A stretch of DNA of 64,000 nucleotides, from positions 248,001-312,000 of the forward strand of contig NZ_BMJM01000004.1 in assembly GCF_014643455.1 (NCBI RefSeq), read 5' to 3'. The DNA comes from Sandarakinorhabdus glacialis. GTDB taxonomy: Bacteria; Pseudomonadota; Alphaproteobacteria; Sphingomonadales; Sphingomonadaceae. The position numbers were made by a program, and so were the translations under genes. Shown piece by piece: positions 17,811 to 26,790 of the stretch. Position 1 is the stretch's first letter, and each line of letters opens with the position of its first letter. A model generated the notes under the pieces. That model was not told where the DNA came from. It worked only from the letters and a program-made list of their open reading frames with translations, and searched no databases.

Positions 17811-18872
17811 TCACCGGGGCCGGGTGGCCTTGATCGAGCCGGTTACCAGCTTTGCGACGAGGCCCGAAAGGCCGGGGTGGTTGGCGGTGTGGTAGGCGGA
17901 GGTGGCGGGCATCGCCGTGATCAGGCGACGGTGAGCCTCGGCGAGGTTGTGGTATGGGACACCGGGCAAGAGGTGATGCAGGGCGTGGTAGCGCAGGCCG
18001 ACCGGCGCCCATAGCGCCGGCAGGTAGCTCGGCGGCGGCACGTTGACGGTATCGAGATACTGCGCGGTGACGCTGATCGCTTCGCCGTCGTTTTCCCAGA
18101 GGTGCGCGACGAGGGTGCGGACCTGGTTGAGCAGGGTGACGGCCGACGCGATGCCGATGCCGGTGAGGAAGGCCGGGAGCGGCAGGATGCCGGTGGCGGT
18201 GGTGACCAGCAGGGTGATCGCCCACAGGCTGGCGAGGGTTTCCCACAGCGCCCAATGGCGTGCGAAGTCGCCATCGGGCTGCTTGCGGCGGAAGGCCGGG
18301 TTGATCGACAGGGCGGAATAACGCTCGGTGAGGAGGCGGCGGAGGCGCGGCGAGACCAGCGACAGCGGCGCCAGGATGCCGAAGCGCAGCAGCAGCGCGA
18401 TCGGCGCGAGAATGGAGACCACGACGAACAGCGCCAGCGTCTGCGGCGGCATCAGCGCGAGCGGCAGGTACTCGGGGTCCTCCGAAGTGCCGTAGCGGGT
18501 GCGGGCGTGGTGGAGGTTGTGGACGCCGTCGTACATGAACGACGGCACCAGCAGCGGCACGCCGATGATGAGGTTCCACGCGGTGCGGAAGCCGGGGACG
18601 GCCGATGGCTTAAGGTGGGTCAGCTCGTGGATGAAGCTGCCGGCGCGGTATAGCGCGAGGATGGCGACGAGGACGCCGGCGGCCTGCAGCCAGCCAGAGG
18701 CGCCGATGGCGAAGCCGAGACCGGTGTAGCCGATGAAGCTCGAGGCGAGAAAGTCGGCCCAATAGATCGCCGGCTTCGCCGCATTGAGTTCGCGCGTCAG
18801 CTTTGCCGCGGTGCGAATCATGTCGGCATCGTCGGTGCCGGGAATCGGGATGGCTCGGTGGGAGTTCATCAT
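17811..18872 (-). CDS. Membrane fatty acid desaturase family protein
   Basis: Integral membrane di-iron desaturase or hydroxylase, 353 residues. The three His clusters are H82-ELTH, H118-NLHH and H296-ALHH, in the order and spacing of the FA_desaturase family. Hydrophobic pairs before and after them place the His boxes on the cytoplasmic side. It introduces a double bond or hydroxyl into an acyl chain, lipid or carotenoid; the substrate is not evident. Start ATG 18872 has GCAGGGA upstream. An in-frame ATG at 18905 would add 11 residues. It lies 93 bases after the phosphatase gene at 18966 and reads in the same direction, so co-transcription is possible. Confidence 0.87.
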   Translation of the reverse strand: MMNSHRAIPIPGTDDADMIRTAAKLTRELNAAKPAIYWADFLASSFIGYTGLGFAIGASGWLQAAGVLVAILALYRAGSFIHELTHLKPSAVPGFRTAWNLIIGVPLLVPSFMYDGVHNLHHARTRYGTSEDPEYLPLALMPPQTLALFVVVSILAPIALLLRFGILAPLSLVSPRLRRLLTERYSALSINPAFRRKQPDGDFARHWALWETLASLWAITLLVTTATGILPLPAFLTGIGIASAVTLLNQVRTLVAHLWENDGEAISVTAQYLDTVNVPPPSYLPALWAPVGLRYHALHHLLPGVPYHNLAEAHRRLITAMPATSAYHTANHPGLSGLVAKLVTGSIKATRPR

Positions 18873-18965
18873 TGTCCCTGCGGGATTATCGTCGGTGTAA
18901 CGCATGACGTGAATATATGGTCGTTATGTGGCGAAATGGGGTCGCCGCGGCGGCATTACACCGGT

Positions 18966-19721
18966 TCAGCAGCCGGTGGCGGGGGGTGCGGCGATGAGTT
19001 CGGCGCGGGCGGCGGCGACGTCGGCGCGGTAGGCGGGGACGCTTTGCAGCCGAGCGACGACGGCATCGGCGAGCTTGCGGCCGGCGGCGACGTCGCTGGG
19101 CCAATGGACGCGGCAGAGGATGCGATTGGCGCCGAACTGCTTTCCCCAGGCAGTGACGGCGGCGGCGCGTTCGGGCCAGGCCTGGGCGATGGCGAGGGCC
19201 CAGGCCTCGCCATAGGCGGCATGGCCGCTGGGGTAGGAATGGCTGAGCGTGCCGCCGGTCAGGCCGCCGAGTTGACCCAGCGTGAGCGGGTCGCAGGTGC
19301 GGGTATCGGCGGCGCCGACGAAGGGCCGGTCGCGGTGGTAGAAGGACTTGGCCTGTTCGGACGGGATGCGGACGTCGGCGCGGACCTTTTCGATGAGGCG
19401 CAGGGTGGCGGGGGTGGTTTCCGGCGACAATTGCCGGTCGATGGCGCAGCCGATCTGGTGGGGGATCGCCGATGAGGTGGTGAAAACCTGGCTGCGGGCG
19501 CGGGTCCACGCCGGGGAGCCGATGCCGGCGATGGCAGCGGCGATGGCGGCGCGGTCCGCCTTGTCTTGGCGGCTGCCGGGGGCGGGGGGCGGCGGCACGA
19601 TGCGGAAATCGACGATGGGAGAATTCGGGGCGCCGTAGCCGGGGGCGGAGTCGGTCCCGATCGCATAGGCGGCGAGGCCGATGAGGACGGCCCCGCCGAG
19701 GAGGAAGATGCGGCGGTCCAT
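18966..19721 (-). CDS. PAP2/class A acid phosphatase-like exported protein (copy 2)
   Basis: Periplasmic vanadate-haloperoxidase-fold phosphatase, 251 residues. An N-terminal membrane or signal segment (FLLGGAVLIGLAAYAIG) precedes the PPPPAPGSRQDKADRAAI helix shared with the upstream paralog. The catalytic motifs follow in order: SFYHRDRPF (variant of KxxxxxxRP), HSYPSGHAAYG (PSGH) and CRVHWPSDVAAG (SRxxxxxHxxxD). The first motif shows SFYHRDRP rather than KxxxxxxRP, so the leading Lys lies at EQAKSFYHRDRP. The ATG at 19721 shares one base with the stop of the upstream phosphatase (TGATG), indicating coupling. Confidence 0.87.
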   Translation of the reverse strand: MDRRIFLLGGAVLIGLAAYAIGTDSAPGYGAPNSPIVDFRIVPPPPAPGSRQDKADRAAIAAAIAGIGSPAWTRARSQVFTTSSAIPHQIGCAIDRQLSPETTPATLRLIEKVRADVRIPSEQAKSFYHRDRPFVGAADTRTCDPLTLGQLGGLTGGTLSHSYPSGHAAYGEAWALAIAQAWPERAAAVTAWGKQFGANRILCRVHWPSDVAAGRKLADAVVARLQSVPAYRADVAAARAELIAAPPATGC

Positions 19722-20500
19722 CAGTTGCAGGTAAGCGGCGTAGCCTTGGCGAGCTCGGCGGCGACGCGGGTGGTATCGGCCCTGAATTCGGGGCGGTCGG
19801 CGAGGCGCGAATAGACGCTGGTGGCGAGGACACGGCCATAGGCGACGTCGCTGAGCCAATGGACGCGGCAGGCGATACGGAGGTCGCCGGTGGCCTGGCC
19901 GAAGGCGCGGATCTGCGTCGCATGGGCCGGCGCTGCCTGGGACAGGACCAGCGCCCACAGCCAGCCGATGCCGCTGTGGCCGCTGGGGTAGGACCAGCCG
20001 AGTTTTTCACCGACGCCATCGTTGCTGATCGGGTCGCAGGCGCGGGACTTGTCGGTGGTGAACGGGCGCGGGCGTTTGTAGGCGGCCTTGGCGGTGGCCA
20101 TGACCGGGAAGAAATCGACGCCGCTGCGGGCGAGCATGGCGAAGGTCATAGGCGTGGCTTCGGGGGAGATTTTGGCGCCGACCGCGCACGAGAGTTCGCC
20201 CATGAATTCGGGGCTGGTCGGGTTCAATTGCTTGACGGCGCTGTTCCACGCCGGGCCGTCGATGCCCTGTGCGCTGGCGGCATAGGTGATGCGATCGGCG
20301 ATGTCGGCGGCGGAGCCGGGAGCGGGCGGAGGCGGCAGCAGCGCAGCGATGTCGATGGCGGGCTGGCCGGCGAGATAGCTGGGAGGCATTTTCGCGGGTG
20401 CTGCAGAAGCAGTTTTCATCGCCTTCATTGTCATCGCTTGCGAGTGGAGCGGCGACGTGCCGAGCAGCGCGGCGGTAACGGCCAGGAGCAGGTGCTTCAT
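19721..20500 (-). CDS. PAP2/class A acid phosphatase-like exported protein (copy 1)
   Basis: Non-specific acid phosphatase of the PhoN type, 259 residues, exported by a signal peptide (MKHLLLAVTAALLGTSPLHSQA). A Met/Lys/Ala-rich linker leads to LLPPPPAPGSAADIADRITYA. Catalytic motifs are KAAYKRPRPF, SYPSGHSGIGW and CRVHWLSDVAYGRV. Cys residues near ELSCAVG and at the extreme C-terminus (LTCN) may form a disulfide. The second copy at 18966 matches in layout, including the PPPPAPGS helix and a C-terminal Cys, so the pair arose by tandem duplication. It is the first gene of the minus-strand unit and divergent from clpA. Confidence 0.89.
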   Translation of the reverse strand: MKHLLLAVTAALLGTSPLHSQAMTMKAMKTASAAPAKMPPSYLAGQPAIDIAALLPPPPAPGSAADIADRITYAASAQGIDGPAWNSAVKQLNPTSPEFMGELSCAVGAKISPEATPMTFAMLARSGVDFFPVMATAKAAYKRPRPFTTDKSRACDPISNDGVGEKLGWSYPSGHSGIGWLWALVLSQAAPAHATQIRAFGQATGDLRIACRVHWLSDVAYGRVLATSVYSRLADRPEFRADTTRVAAELAKATPLTCN

Positions 20501-20777
20501 TGCGATATCCCCGAGTTGGCACCGTGTTCAGCTGCGCATGCCTGCGTTCAAGCTGCGAATGCCCGTGTCGTTATCCTATTGCAAGCACGGCAAAGCGCCA
20601 GTTCCGGCGGCATCGCGCAGGATTTGCCGCTGCGCTGCGGCGTAGCGAAGTGTCGCAGTCGAAACGCCCCTTGATGTTTGGTGCGTTGAGGGTGACATTC
20701 GGATGTCAGCCCGGTCGATCCGGCCGGGCGCATCTTAGGGTCTCGTTTCGCAAGCGAAACCCGCAGCGGAGACAGGC

Positions 20778-23150
20778 ATGCCCTCTTTCACCCGCGAGCT
20801 GGAAAAGACCTTGCACAACGCGTTGGCCGAGGCCGCGCGTCGCACACATGAATACGCCACGCTCGAACATCTGCTGCTCGCCCTGACCAGCGACAGTCAC
20901 GCCCTTGCTGTACTGAAGGCCTGCAGCGTCGACATCGACGAATTGCAGGGCCAGCTGGCACGTTACCTCGATACCGAACTGACCGCGCTGAAGGCCGATG
21001 CGTCGGTCGATCCGTCGCCGACCGCCGGATTCCAGCGCGTTGTCCAGCGCGCCATCCTGCATGTCCAGTCGTCGGGCCGCGAGGAAGTCACCGGCGCCAA
21101 CGTCATCGTCGCGCTATTTTCCGAGCGCGAGAGCCATGCGGTGTTCTTCCTGCAGCAGCAGGACATGACCCGGCTCGATGCCGTCAGCTTCATCAGCCAC
21201 GGCATCGCCAAGTCGGGCCAGAGCGAGACCCGCGCCGTCAAGGGCTCGGGCGGCGGCGGCGACAAGGACAAGGACGACGACAAGGCCGAGCGCGGCGAAA
21301 AGGCCGAGAAGGGCGAAAAGGCAAAAGGCGGCACCGAGTCCGCCTTGAAGCAGTTCACCGTCAATCTGAACGAGAAGGCCAGGATCGGGAAAATCGACCC
21401 GCTGATCGGTCGTCACGCCGAGGTCGACCGGACCATCCAGATCCTGTGCCGCCGTTCGAAGAACAATCCGCTTTATGTGGGTGATCCCGGCGTCGGCAAG
21501 ACGGCGATCGCCGAAGGTTTGGCGCGCAAGATCATCGAAGGCTCGGTCCCCGACGTGCTGTTGCCGGCAGTGATCTATTCGCTCGACATGGGCGCGTTGC
21601 TCGCTGGCACGCGGTATCGCGGCGATTTCGAGGAGCGGCTGAAGAACGTCGTCAACGAGCTCGAGAAGCTGCCGCATGCGGTGCTGTTCATCGACGAGAT
21701 CCACACCGTGATCGGTGCCGGCGCGACCAGCGGCGGGGCGATGGACGCGTCGAACCTGTTGAAGCCGGCGCTGAGCTCGGGCGCCATCCGGTGCATCGGT
21801 TCGACGACCTACAAGGAGTTCCGCAACCATTTTGAAAAGGATCGCGCGCTGCTGCGCCGGTTCCAGAAGATCGACGTCAACGAGCCGTCGATCGAGGATA
21901 GTGTCAAGATCCTGATGGGGCTGAGGCCGTCGTACGAGGAGCATCACAAGCTGAAATACACGCCCGAGGCGATCAAGGCCGCGGTCGAGCTTTCGGCGCG
22001 GTACATCAACGACCGCAAGCTGCCCGACAAGGCGATCGACGTGATCGACGAGACCGGCGCGTCGCAGATGCTGCTGCCGCTTGCCAAGCGCAAGAAGGTC
22101 ATCGGCGTCAAGGAAGTCGAGCAGGTGATCGCCACCATGGCGCGGATTCCGCCGAAAAGCGTGTCGACCGACGATACCAAGGCGCTGGCGTCGCTCGATG
22201 CCGATCTCAAGCGCGTGGTGTTCGGGCAGGACAAGGCGATCGAGCGGGTGGCGTCGGCGATCAAGCTGTCGCGGGCCGGCCTGCGCGAGCCCAACAAGCC
22301 GATCGGGTCGTATCTGTTCTCGGGACCGACCGGTGTCGGCAAGACCGAGGTGGCCAAGCAATTGGCGGCGATCCTCGGCATTCCGCTGACGCGCTTCGAC
22401 ATGTCGGAATATATGGAGCGCCACAGCGTTTCGCGGCTGATCGGTGCGCCTCCGGGCTATGTCGGGTTCGACCAGGGCGGGCTCCTGACCGATGCCGTCG
22501 ACCAGCAGCCCCATTCGGTGCTGTTGCTCGACGAAATCGAAAAGGCGCATCCGGACCTGTTCAACATCCTGTTGCAGGTCATGGACAACGGCAAGCTGAC
22601 CGACCACCACGGCAAGACGGTTGATTTCCGCAACACGATCCTGATCATGACGACCAATGCCGGCGCCGCCGACATGGCGCGCGAAGGGGTCGGGTTCGGA
22701 TCGACGCAGCGGGTCGGCGAGGACGAGGAGGCCATCAAGCGGATGTTCACCCCCGAGTTCCGCAACCGGCTCGATGCCGTCGTGGCGTTCGATTACCTGC
22801 CGCCGGAAGTCGTCGCCCGGGTCATCGACAAGTTCATTCTCGAACTCGAGATGCAGCTGGCCGAGCGCGACGTCCATATCGCGCTGACCGACGAAGCCAA
22901 GGCGTGGCTGACCGAGCGCGGTTATGACAAGCTGTACGGGGCGCGTCCGATGGGCCGCCTGATCCAGGAGAAGATCAAGCAGCCGCTGGCCGAGGAACTG
23001 TTGTTCGGCAAGCTGGTCCATGGCGGCGAGGTTCGCGTCCACCTGAAGGACAACGACCTGGTGTTCGAGATCGTGGCGGCAATGCGCAAGGCGCCGCGGA
23101 TCCGGCGGAAAACCACGCCGGCATTGCCGCCGCCGACCGTGGACGCCTGA
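20778..23150 (+). CDS. clpA: ATP-dependent Clp protease ATP-binding subunit ClpA
   Basis: AAA+ unfoldase delivering substrates to the ClpP peptidase, 790 residues. Residues 1-145 form the Clp N-domain. Residues about 155-185 are a highly charged Gly/Lys/Asp/Glu linker (GGGGDKDKDDDKAERGEK). The first AAA module has Walker A GDPGVGKTAIAEGLA and Walker B VLFIDEIHT; the second has SGPTGVGKTEVAKQLA and VLLLDEIEKAHPDLF. The ClpP-docking loop is probably REGVGFGSTQR. ATG 20778 has GGAGA upstream. Alphaproteobacteria often carry clpS just before clpA, but here a phosphatase gene is divergent instead, so clpS must be elsewhere. A terminator follows at 23174. Confidence 0.96.
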   Translation: MPSFTRELEKTLHNALAEAARRTHEYATLEHLLLALTSDSHALAVLKACSVDIDELQGQLARYLDTELTALKADASVDPSPTAGFQRVVQRAILHVQSSGREEVTGANVIVALFSERESHAVFFLQQQDMTRLDAVSFISHGIAKSGQSETRAVKGSGGGGDKDKDDDKAERGEKAEKGEKAKGGTESALKQFTVNLNEKARIGKIDPLIGRHAEVDRTIQILCRRSKNNPLYVGDPGVGKTAIAEGLARKIIEGSVPDVLLPAVIYSLDMGALLAGTRYRGDFEERLKNVVNELEKLPHAVLFIDEIHTVIGAGATSGGAMDASNLLKPALSSGAIRCIGSTTYKEFRNHFEKDRALLRRFQKIDVNEPSIEDSVKILMGLRPSYEEHHKLKYTPEAIKAAVELSARYINDRKLPDKAIDVIDETGASQMLLPLAKRKKVIGVKEVEQVIATMARIPPKSVSTDDTKALASLDADLKRVVFGQDKAIERVASAIKLSRAGLREPNKPIGSYLFSGPTGVGKTEVAKQLAAILGIPLTRFDMSEYMERHSVSRLIGAPPGYVGFDQGGLLTDAVDQQPHSVLLLDEIEKAHPDLFNILLQVMDNGKLTDHHGKTVDFRNTILIMTTNAGAADMAREGVGFGSTQRVGEDEEAIKRMFTPEFRNRLDAVVAFDYLPPEVVARVIDKFILELEMQLAERDVHIALTDEAKAWLTERGYDKLYGARPMGRLIQEKIKQPLAEELLFGKLVHGGEVRVHLKDNDLVFEIVAAMRKAPRIRRKTTPALPPPTVDA

Positions 23151-23173
23151 ACTTCGACTGAGGATTGATGAGG

Positions 23174-23211
23174 ACGGCGAGTGGGGTGACCTGCTCGCCG
23201 TTTTCGTTTTT
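23174..23211 (+). terminator. Rho-independent terminator after clpA
   Basis: Inverted repeat ACGGCGAG (23174-23181) / CTCGCCGT (23194-23201) with a 12-base loop, followed by the T-rich tract TTTCGTTTTT. It starts 23 bases after the clpA stop. Confidence 0.75.
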
Positions 23212-23243
23212 GAGATGGGAGTATTGAGCTTAGCAAGAAAGCA

Positions 23244-23304
23244 CCCTCCCCCGACCCCTCCGTTGACGCGAAGGCGTCGCCTGCGGCTGAAGAAGGGAGG
23301 GGGG
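23244..23304. repeat. Intergenic inverted repeat between clpA and recX
   Basis: CCCTCCCCCGACCCCTCC on the left is matched by GGGAGGGG on the right, with an inner palindrome around GACGCGAAGGCGTC. The architecture is like the elements at 2426, 4409 and 30058, but the sequence differs. It lies between convergent genes. Confidence 0.5.
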
Positions 23305-23319
23305 AAGTGATTAAGAAGG

Positions 23320-23943
23320 TCAGTCTTCCAGCAGCGCGAGGGCGGCGGCTTCGTTGGGGGCGGTGATGACCCGGCGGGCGGTATCGAAATCATGCCCGGC
23401 GCGGGCCATGGCGGCGAGCTCGCGGCGTTGGCGGGCGGAGTCGGTCGAGGACCCGTCACGGGCGAAGGGTCCGAAGCGGCGGCGGCGGGCGAAGGCGATG
23501 GCGGCGGTGCAGGGGTTGTCGGGGACGTCCTCGTCCTCCGGGGCGAGGGCGGCGGCGGCGTCGTCGCGGCTGACGCCGGCGGCGGAGAGCGCGCCCTGGA
23601 CGCGGCGCTTGCCGAAGCCGCGATTGCCGAGCTCGCGGGCTTTCGATGCGGCATAGGCGCGGTCGTCGACATAGCCGAGATCGGTGATGCGGGCGACGAG
23701 GCTGTCGATGTCGGCGGGTTCGGCGGGGATCCACAGGCGTTCGCCGAGCTTGCGGGCGAGGTAGCGGCGCAGCTTGGCGGCGGTGGTAGCGTAGCGCGCG
23801 GCGTAACCGACGGCGAGTTCCTGGAGCTGGGCGGCGTCGAGGGGGCGGGGTTCGCGGGGCTTGTATTCGCGCGGTTTCGGCGCGCGTTTCGAACGGCGCG
23901 GACCGAAGTTTTTGTCGCTATCTTCGTCGCTGTCGGGACCCAT
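23320..23943 (-). CDS. recX: RecX family regulatory protein
   Basis: Modulator of RecA recombinase activity, 207 residues, with the three-helix RecX repeats: YAARYATTAAKLRRYLARKLGER near residue 55, DLGYVDDRAYAASKARELGNRGFGKRRVQGALSAAGV, and a degenerate third repeat around PCTAAIAFARRRRFGPF. The first 40 residues are Lys/Arg/Pro-rich and probably disordered (DKNFGPRRSKRAPKPREYK). RecX is usually next to recA, but no recA lies nearby. ATG 23943 is chosen; the frame is open further upstream, but that part overlaps the FAAL promoter region. It is divergent from the sphingolipid operon. Confidence 0.82.
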   Translation of the reverse strand: MGPDSDEDSDKNFGPRRSKRAPKPREYKPREPRPLDAAQLQELAVGYAARYATTAAKLRRYLARKLGERLWIPAEPADIDSLVARITDLGYVDDRAYAASKARELGNRGFGKRRVQGALSAAGVSRDDAAAALAPEDEDVPDNPCTAAIAFARRRRFGPFARDGSSTDSARQRRELAAMARAGHDFDTARRVITAPNEAAALALLED

Positions 23944-24073
23944 GCCTTGTTCTTGCCATGATCGGGCCGGAATTTGAACTCCCGCACCTGCGATGGAATA
24001 AGATTGTATGTTGATGCTGCCTTGATGGATGCCGGGAATCGGCGCTATTCTGGCAGAAAAGGGAGATAGAGGC

Positions 24074-25822
24074 TTGTCCAAGAGCCTGATCGCACTCGCA
24101 CCGACTCCGACCTTCGACGCGCTGGCCTATCGGCGAGCGGCGTTCGACACGGTCGGCGAAGCGCTGGACTATGCCGCGCTGGGCGAAAAGGGCATGAATT
24201 TTCATGATGCCCGCGCCGACCTCGTGCGCGCCTATCCTTACGCCGAGCTCGCCGCCGATGCGCGGGTGCGCGCGCTGCGGCTGCTGGCCGATGGCGTGCG
24301 GCCTGGTGACCGGGTGGCATTGATCGCCGAGACCGGCGCCGATTTCGCTGCCGCGTTCTTTGCCGCGATCTATGCCGGCGCCTATCCGGTGCCGCTGCCG
24401 TTGCCGACGAGTTTCGGCGGGCGCGAGGCCTATGTCGAGCAGATCGCCACGCAGTTGCGTAGTTGCGAGCCCAAGCTGGTGCTGTCGCCGGAGGGGCTGT
24501 TCCCGATGGTCGAGCAGGCGGCAGCGGGCCTGTGCCCGGCGCATGACTGGACGCCGTATTTCGCGGTGCCGTCGCCGGTTACCGACCTGCCCGAGGCGGT
24601 GAAGACCGACATCGCCTATCTGCAATATTCGAGCGGCAGCACGCGGTTTCCGCATGGTGTCGCGGTGACGCACGAGGCGCTGCTCGCCAATTTGGCCGGC
24701 CATGCGTATTGCATGGAGGCCGGCGACGGCGACCGGGTGGTCAGCTGGCTGCCCTGGTATCACGACATGGGGCTGGTCGGGTGCATGCTGGCGCCGCTGG
24801 CGAACCAGATTTCAGTCGATTACCTGGCGACCGAGGATTTCGCGCGGCGGCCGTTGAGCTGGCTAACGCTGATCAGCCGTAACAAGGACGCGACGCTGAG
24901 CTATTCGCCAACCTTCGGCTATGACATCTGCGCGCGGCGGATCTCGGCGTCGATCGACGTCAAGGAGCGCTTCGACCTGTCGCGCTGGCGGGTTGCCGGC
25001 AACGGCGCCGACATGATCCGGCCCGAGGTGATGCAGGCGTTCGTCGATGTGTTCGATGCCGCCGGGTTCAAGGCGAGCGCTTTTCTGCCGAGCTATGGGC
25101 TGGCGGAGGCGACGCTGGCGGTGTCGATCATGCCGCTGGGCGAAGGCATCGTGTCGGACCTGATCGACGAGCGGACGCTGTCGGGTAGCGGCGGTGGGCG
25201 CACCGACAAGCGCCAGCCGACGCGGTTCCGGGCGATCGTCAACTGCGGCAAGGCGGTGCCCGGGCTGACCATCGAGATCCGCAGCGAGGACGGCGTTATC
25301 GTGCCGGATCGCAAGATCGGCCGGGTGTTCGTGCGGGGGCTGGGCGTGATGGCGGGCTATTTCCGCGACGAGGAAGCCACAAGGGCGGCGCTGTCGCCCG
25401 ATGGCTGGCTCGATACCGGTGACATGGGATATTTGTCGGCAGGGTCGATCTTCATCGTTGGCCGCGCCAAGGACATGATCATCATCAACGGCAAGAACCA
25501 TTGGCCGCAGGATATCGAATGGGCGATCGAGCAATTGCCGGGGTTCAAGGCCGGCGACATCGCGGCGTTCGCGATCACCACGCCATCGGGTGAGGAAGCG
25601 CCGGCGGTGCTGGTGCAGTGCCGGACGACAAACGTCGACGAGCGGGCTGTGCTGCGCGAGGCCATCCGGTCGAAGGTGCGGGCGATCACCGGCATGGCGT
25701 GCGTCGTCGAGCTGGTGCCGCCGCGGACTTTGCCCAAGACATCGAGCGGCAAGCTGAGCCGGTCGAAGGCGCGGTCGCAATATCTTTCGGGTGAAATCCA
25801 GCCGTTCGACGTTGCGGCATAG
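24074..25822 (+). CDS. Fatty acyl-AMP ligase / acyl-ACP synthetase of the sphingolipid operon
   Basis: AMP-forming fatty acid activating enzyme, 582 residues. The ATP-binding P-loop is YLQYSSGSTRFPHGV, followed by WLPWYHDMGLVG, the FAAL signature block, then SYGLAEATLAVS, GWLDTGDMGYL and the C-terminal hinge FIVGRAKDMIIINGKNHWPQDIEWA with PKTSSGKLSR. It is expected to form acyl-AMP and load the chain onto the ACP encoded two genes downstream. An equivalent gene accompanies spt, acp and the reductase in the Caulobacter crescentus sphingolipid locus. TTG 24074 has a GGGAGA site 8 bases upstream; ATG at 24029 would add 15 residues. It is first gene of the operon. Confidence 0.88.
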   Translation: MSKSLIALAPTPTFDALAYRRAAFDTVGEALDYAALGEKGMNFHDARADLVRAYPYAELAADARVRALRLLADGVRPGDRVALIAETGADFAAAFFAAIYAGAYPVPLPLPTSFGGREAYVEQIATQLRSCEPKLVLSPEGLFPMVEQAAAGLCPAHDWTPYFAVPSPVTDLPEAVKTDIAYLQYSSGSTRFPHGVAVTHEALLANLAGHAYCMEAGDGDRVVSWLPWYHDMGLVGCMLAPLANQISVDYLATEDFARRPLSWLTLISRNKDATLSYSPTFGYDICARRISASIDVKERFDLSRWRVAGNGADMIRPEVMQAFVDVFDAAGFKASAFLPSYGLAEATLAVSIMPLGEGIVSDLIDERTLSGSGGGRTDKRQPTRFRAIVNCGKAVPGLTIEIRSEDGVIVPDRKIGRVFVRGLGVMAGYFRDEEATRAALSPDGWLDTGDMGYLSAGSIFIVGRAKDMIIINGKNHWPQDIEWAIEQLPGFKAGDIAAFAITTPSGEEAPAVLVQCRTTNVDERAVLREAIRSKVRAITGMACVVELVPPRTLPKTSSGKLSRSKARSQYLSGEIQPFDVAA

Positions 25823-25869
25823 ATGACCGGGCACAGGGGCGCGTGCCCCTGCCGGTCAGTTTATCTGCG

Positions 25870-26733
25870 ATGATCTTGGCGATTACCGGCGGTAGCGGCT
25901 TTGTCGGCGGGCGTGTGCTGGCGCTTGCCAAGGCTCCGGTGCGGGCGTTGATGCGGCGACCGCAGGAGGAGCGGGCGGGTGCCGAATGGGTGATCGGCGA
26001 CCTGGCCGATACGGCCGCCCTGGCGCGGCTTTGCGCGGGGGCGGATACCGTCATCCATATCGCCGGGGTGGTCAGTGCGCCCGACAGGTCCGGATTTGAC
26101 GCCGGGAACGTCGCGGGGACGGCCGCTGTGCTCGCAGCTGCCGGGGGGAAACGTTTCGTCCATGTCTCCAGCCTGGCGGCGCGTGAACCTAGGCTGTCGA
26201 TGTACGGCGCGTCGAAGGCCGCAGCCGAGACGCTGGTGGCGGCGAGCGATGGCGACTGGGTAATCGTCCGGCCGCCGGCGGTCTATGGGCCGGGCGACCG
26301 CGAGATGGTCGATATCTACCGGTTGGCAGCAAAAGGCCTGGCGGTGGCGCCGCCGGGGCGCATTTCGGTCATGCATGTCGACGATCTGGCGCGGGCCTTG
26401 CTGGCGCTTACGGGCGGCGGGCCGTCGCGGGTGACGCTCGAGATCGACGATGGCAGCGGCGGGCTGTCCCATGCCGAATTTGCCCGCGCGGTCGGGGCTG
26501 GCATCGGGCGGCAGCCGGTGATCGTGCCGTTGCCGGTGGCGGCGGTCGGGCTGGCGGCGCGGCTGGGGATCTCGGCCAAGCTGACCCGCGACCGGGCGGC
26601 GTATATCGCGCATCCCGACTGGACGGCGCGCGGCGGCAATGCGGCGCTGGCCGGCATCTGGACGCCGCAGGTGACGCTGGCGGACGGGATTGCCGGGACT
26701 GTGGCGGATTATCGCGCTAGGGGATGGATTTGA
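25870..26733 (+). CDS. cerR: NAD-dependent epimerase/dehydratase family reductase, candidate CerR (3-oxo-ceramide/3-ketosphinganine reductase)
   Basis: Extended short-chain dehydrogenase, 287 residues. The Rossmann motif is GGSGFVGG at residues 7-14, with GDLADTAAL, VIHIAGVV, the catalytic pair Y112-xxx-K116 (MYGASK), and VRPPAVYGPGDREMV. In Caulobacter the homologous gene beside spt encodes the reductase that removes the keto group of the long-chain base. The identity here rests on operon position plus family. That enzyme was reported to work in the periplasm, yet no signal peptide is seen here. ATG 25870 is taken because it starts directly at the Rossmann strand. The GTG at 25843 is the alternative. 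Confidence 0.8.
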   Translation: MILAITGGSGFVGGRVLALAKAPVRALMRRPQEERAGAEWVIGDLADTAALARLCAGADTVIHIAGVVSAPDRSGFDAGNVAGTAAVLAAAGGKRFVHVSSLAAREPRLSMYGASKAAAETLVAASDGDWVIVRPPAVYGPGDREMVDIYRLAAKGLAVAPPGRISVMHVDDLARALLALTGGGPSRVTLEIDDGSGGLSHAEFARAVGAGIGRQPVIVPLPVAAVGLAARLGISAKLTRDRAAYIAHPDWTARGGNAALAGIWTPQVTLADGIAGTVADYRARGWI

Positions 26734-26790
26734 CGCCGCGCTTTGGCCATTTTGTGCTGGCAGAGCACGCCGAACCGAAGGATTCCCCAC

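Noticed and set aside
21114-23987. A 957-codon minus-strand open frame across clpA
   Set aside because: It lies antisense to clpA, whose motifs are unambiguous, and encodes no recognisable protein.
23990-24030. A dif-like stretch (GGAATAAGATTGTATGTTGATG)-type region near recX
   Set aside because: The arm spacing does not fit the 11-6-11 dif layout, and it lies about 15 kb from the skew switch.
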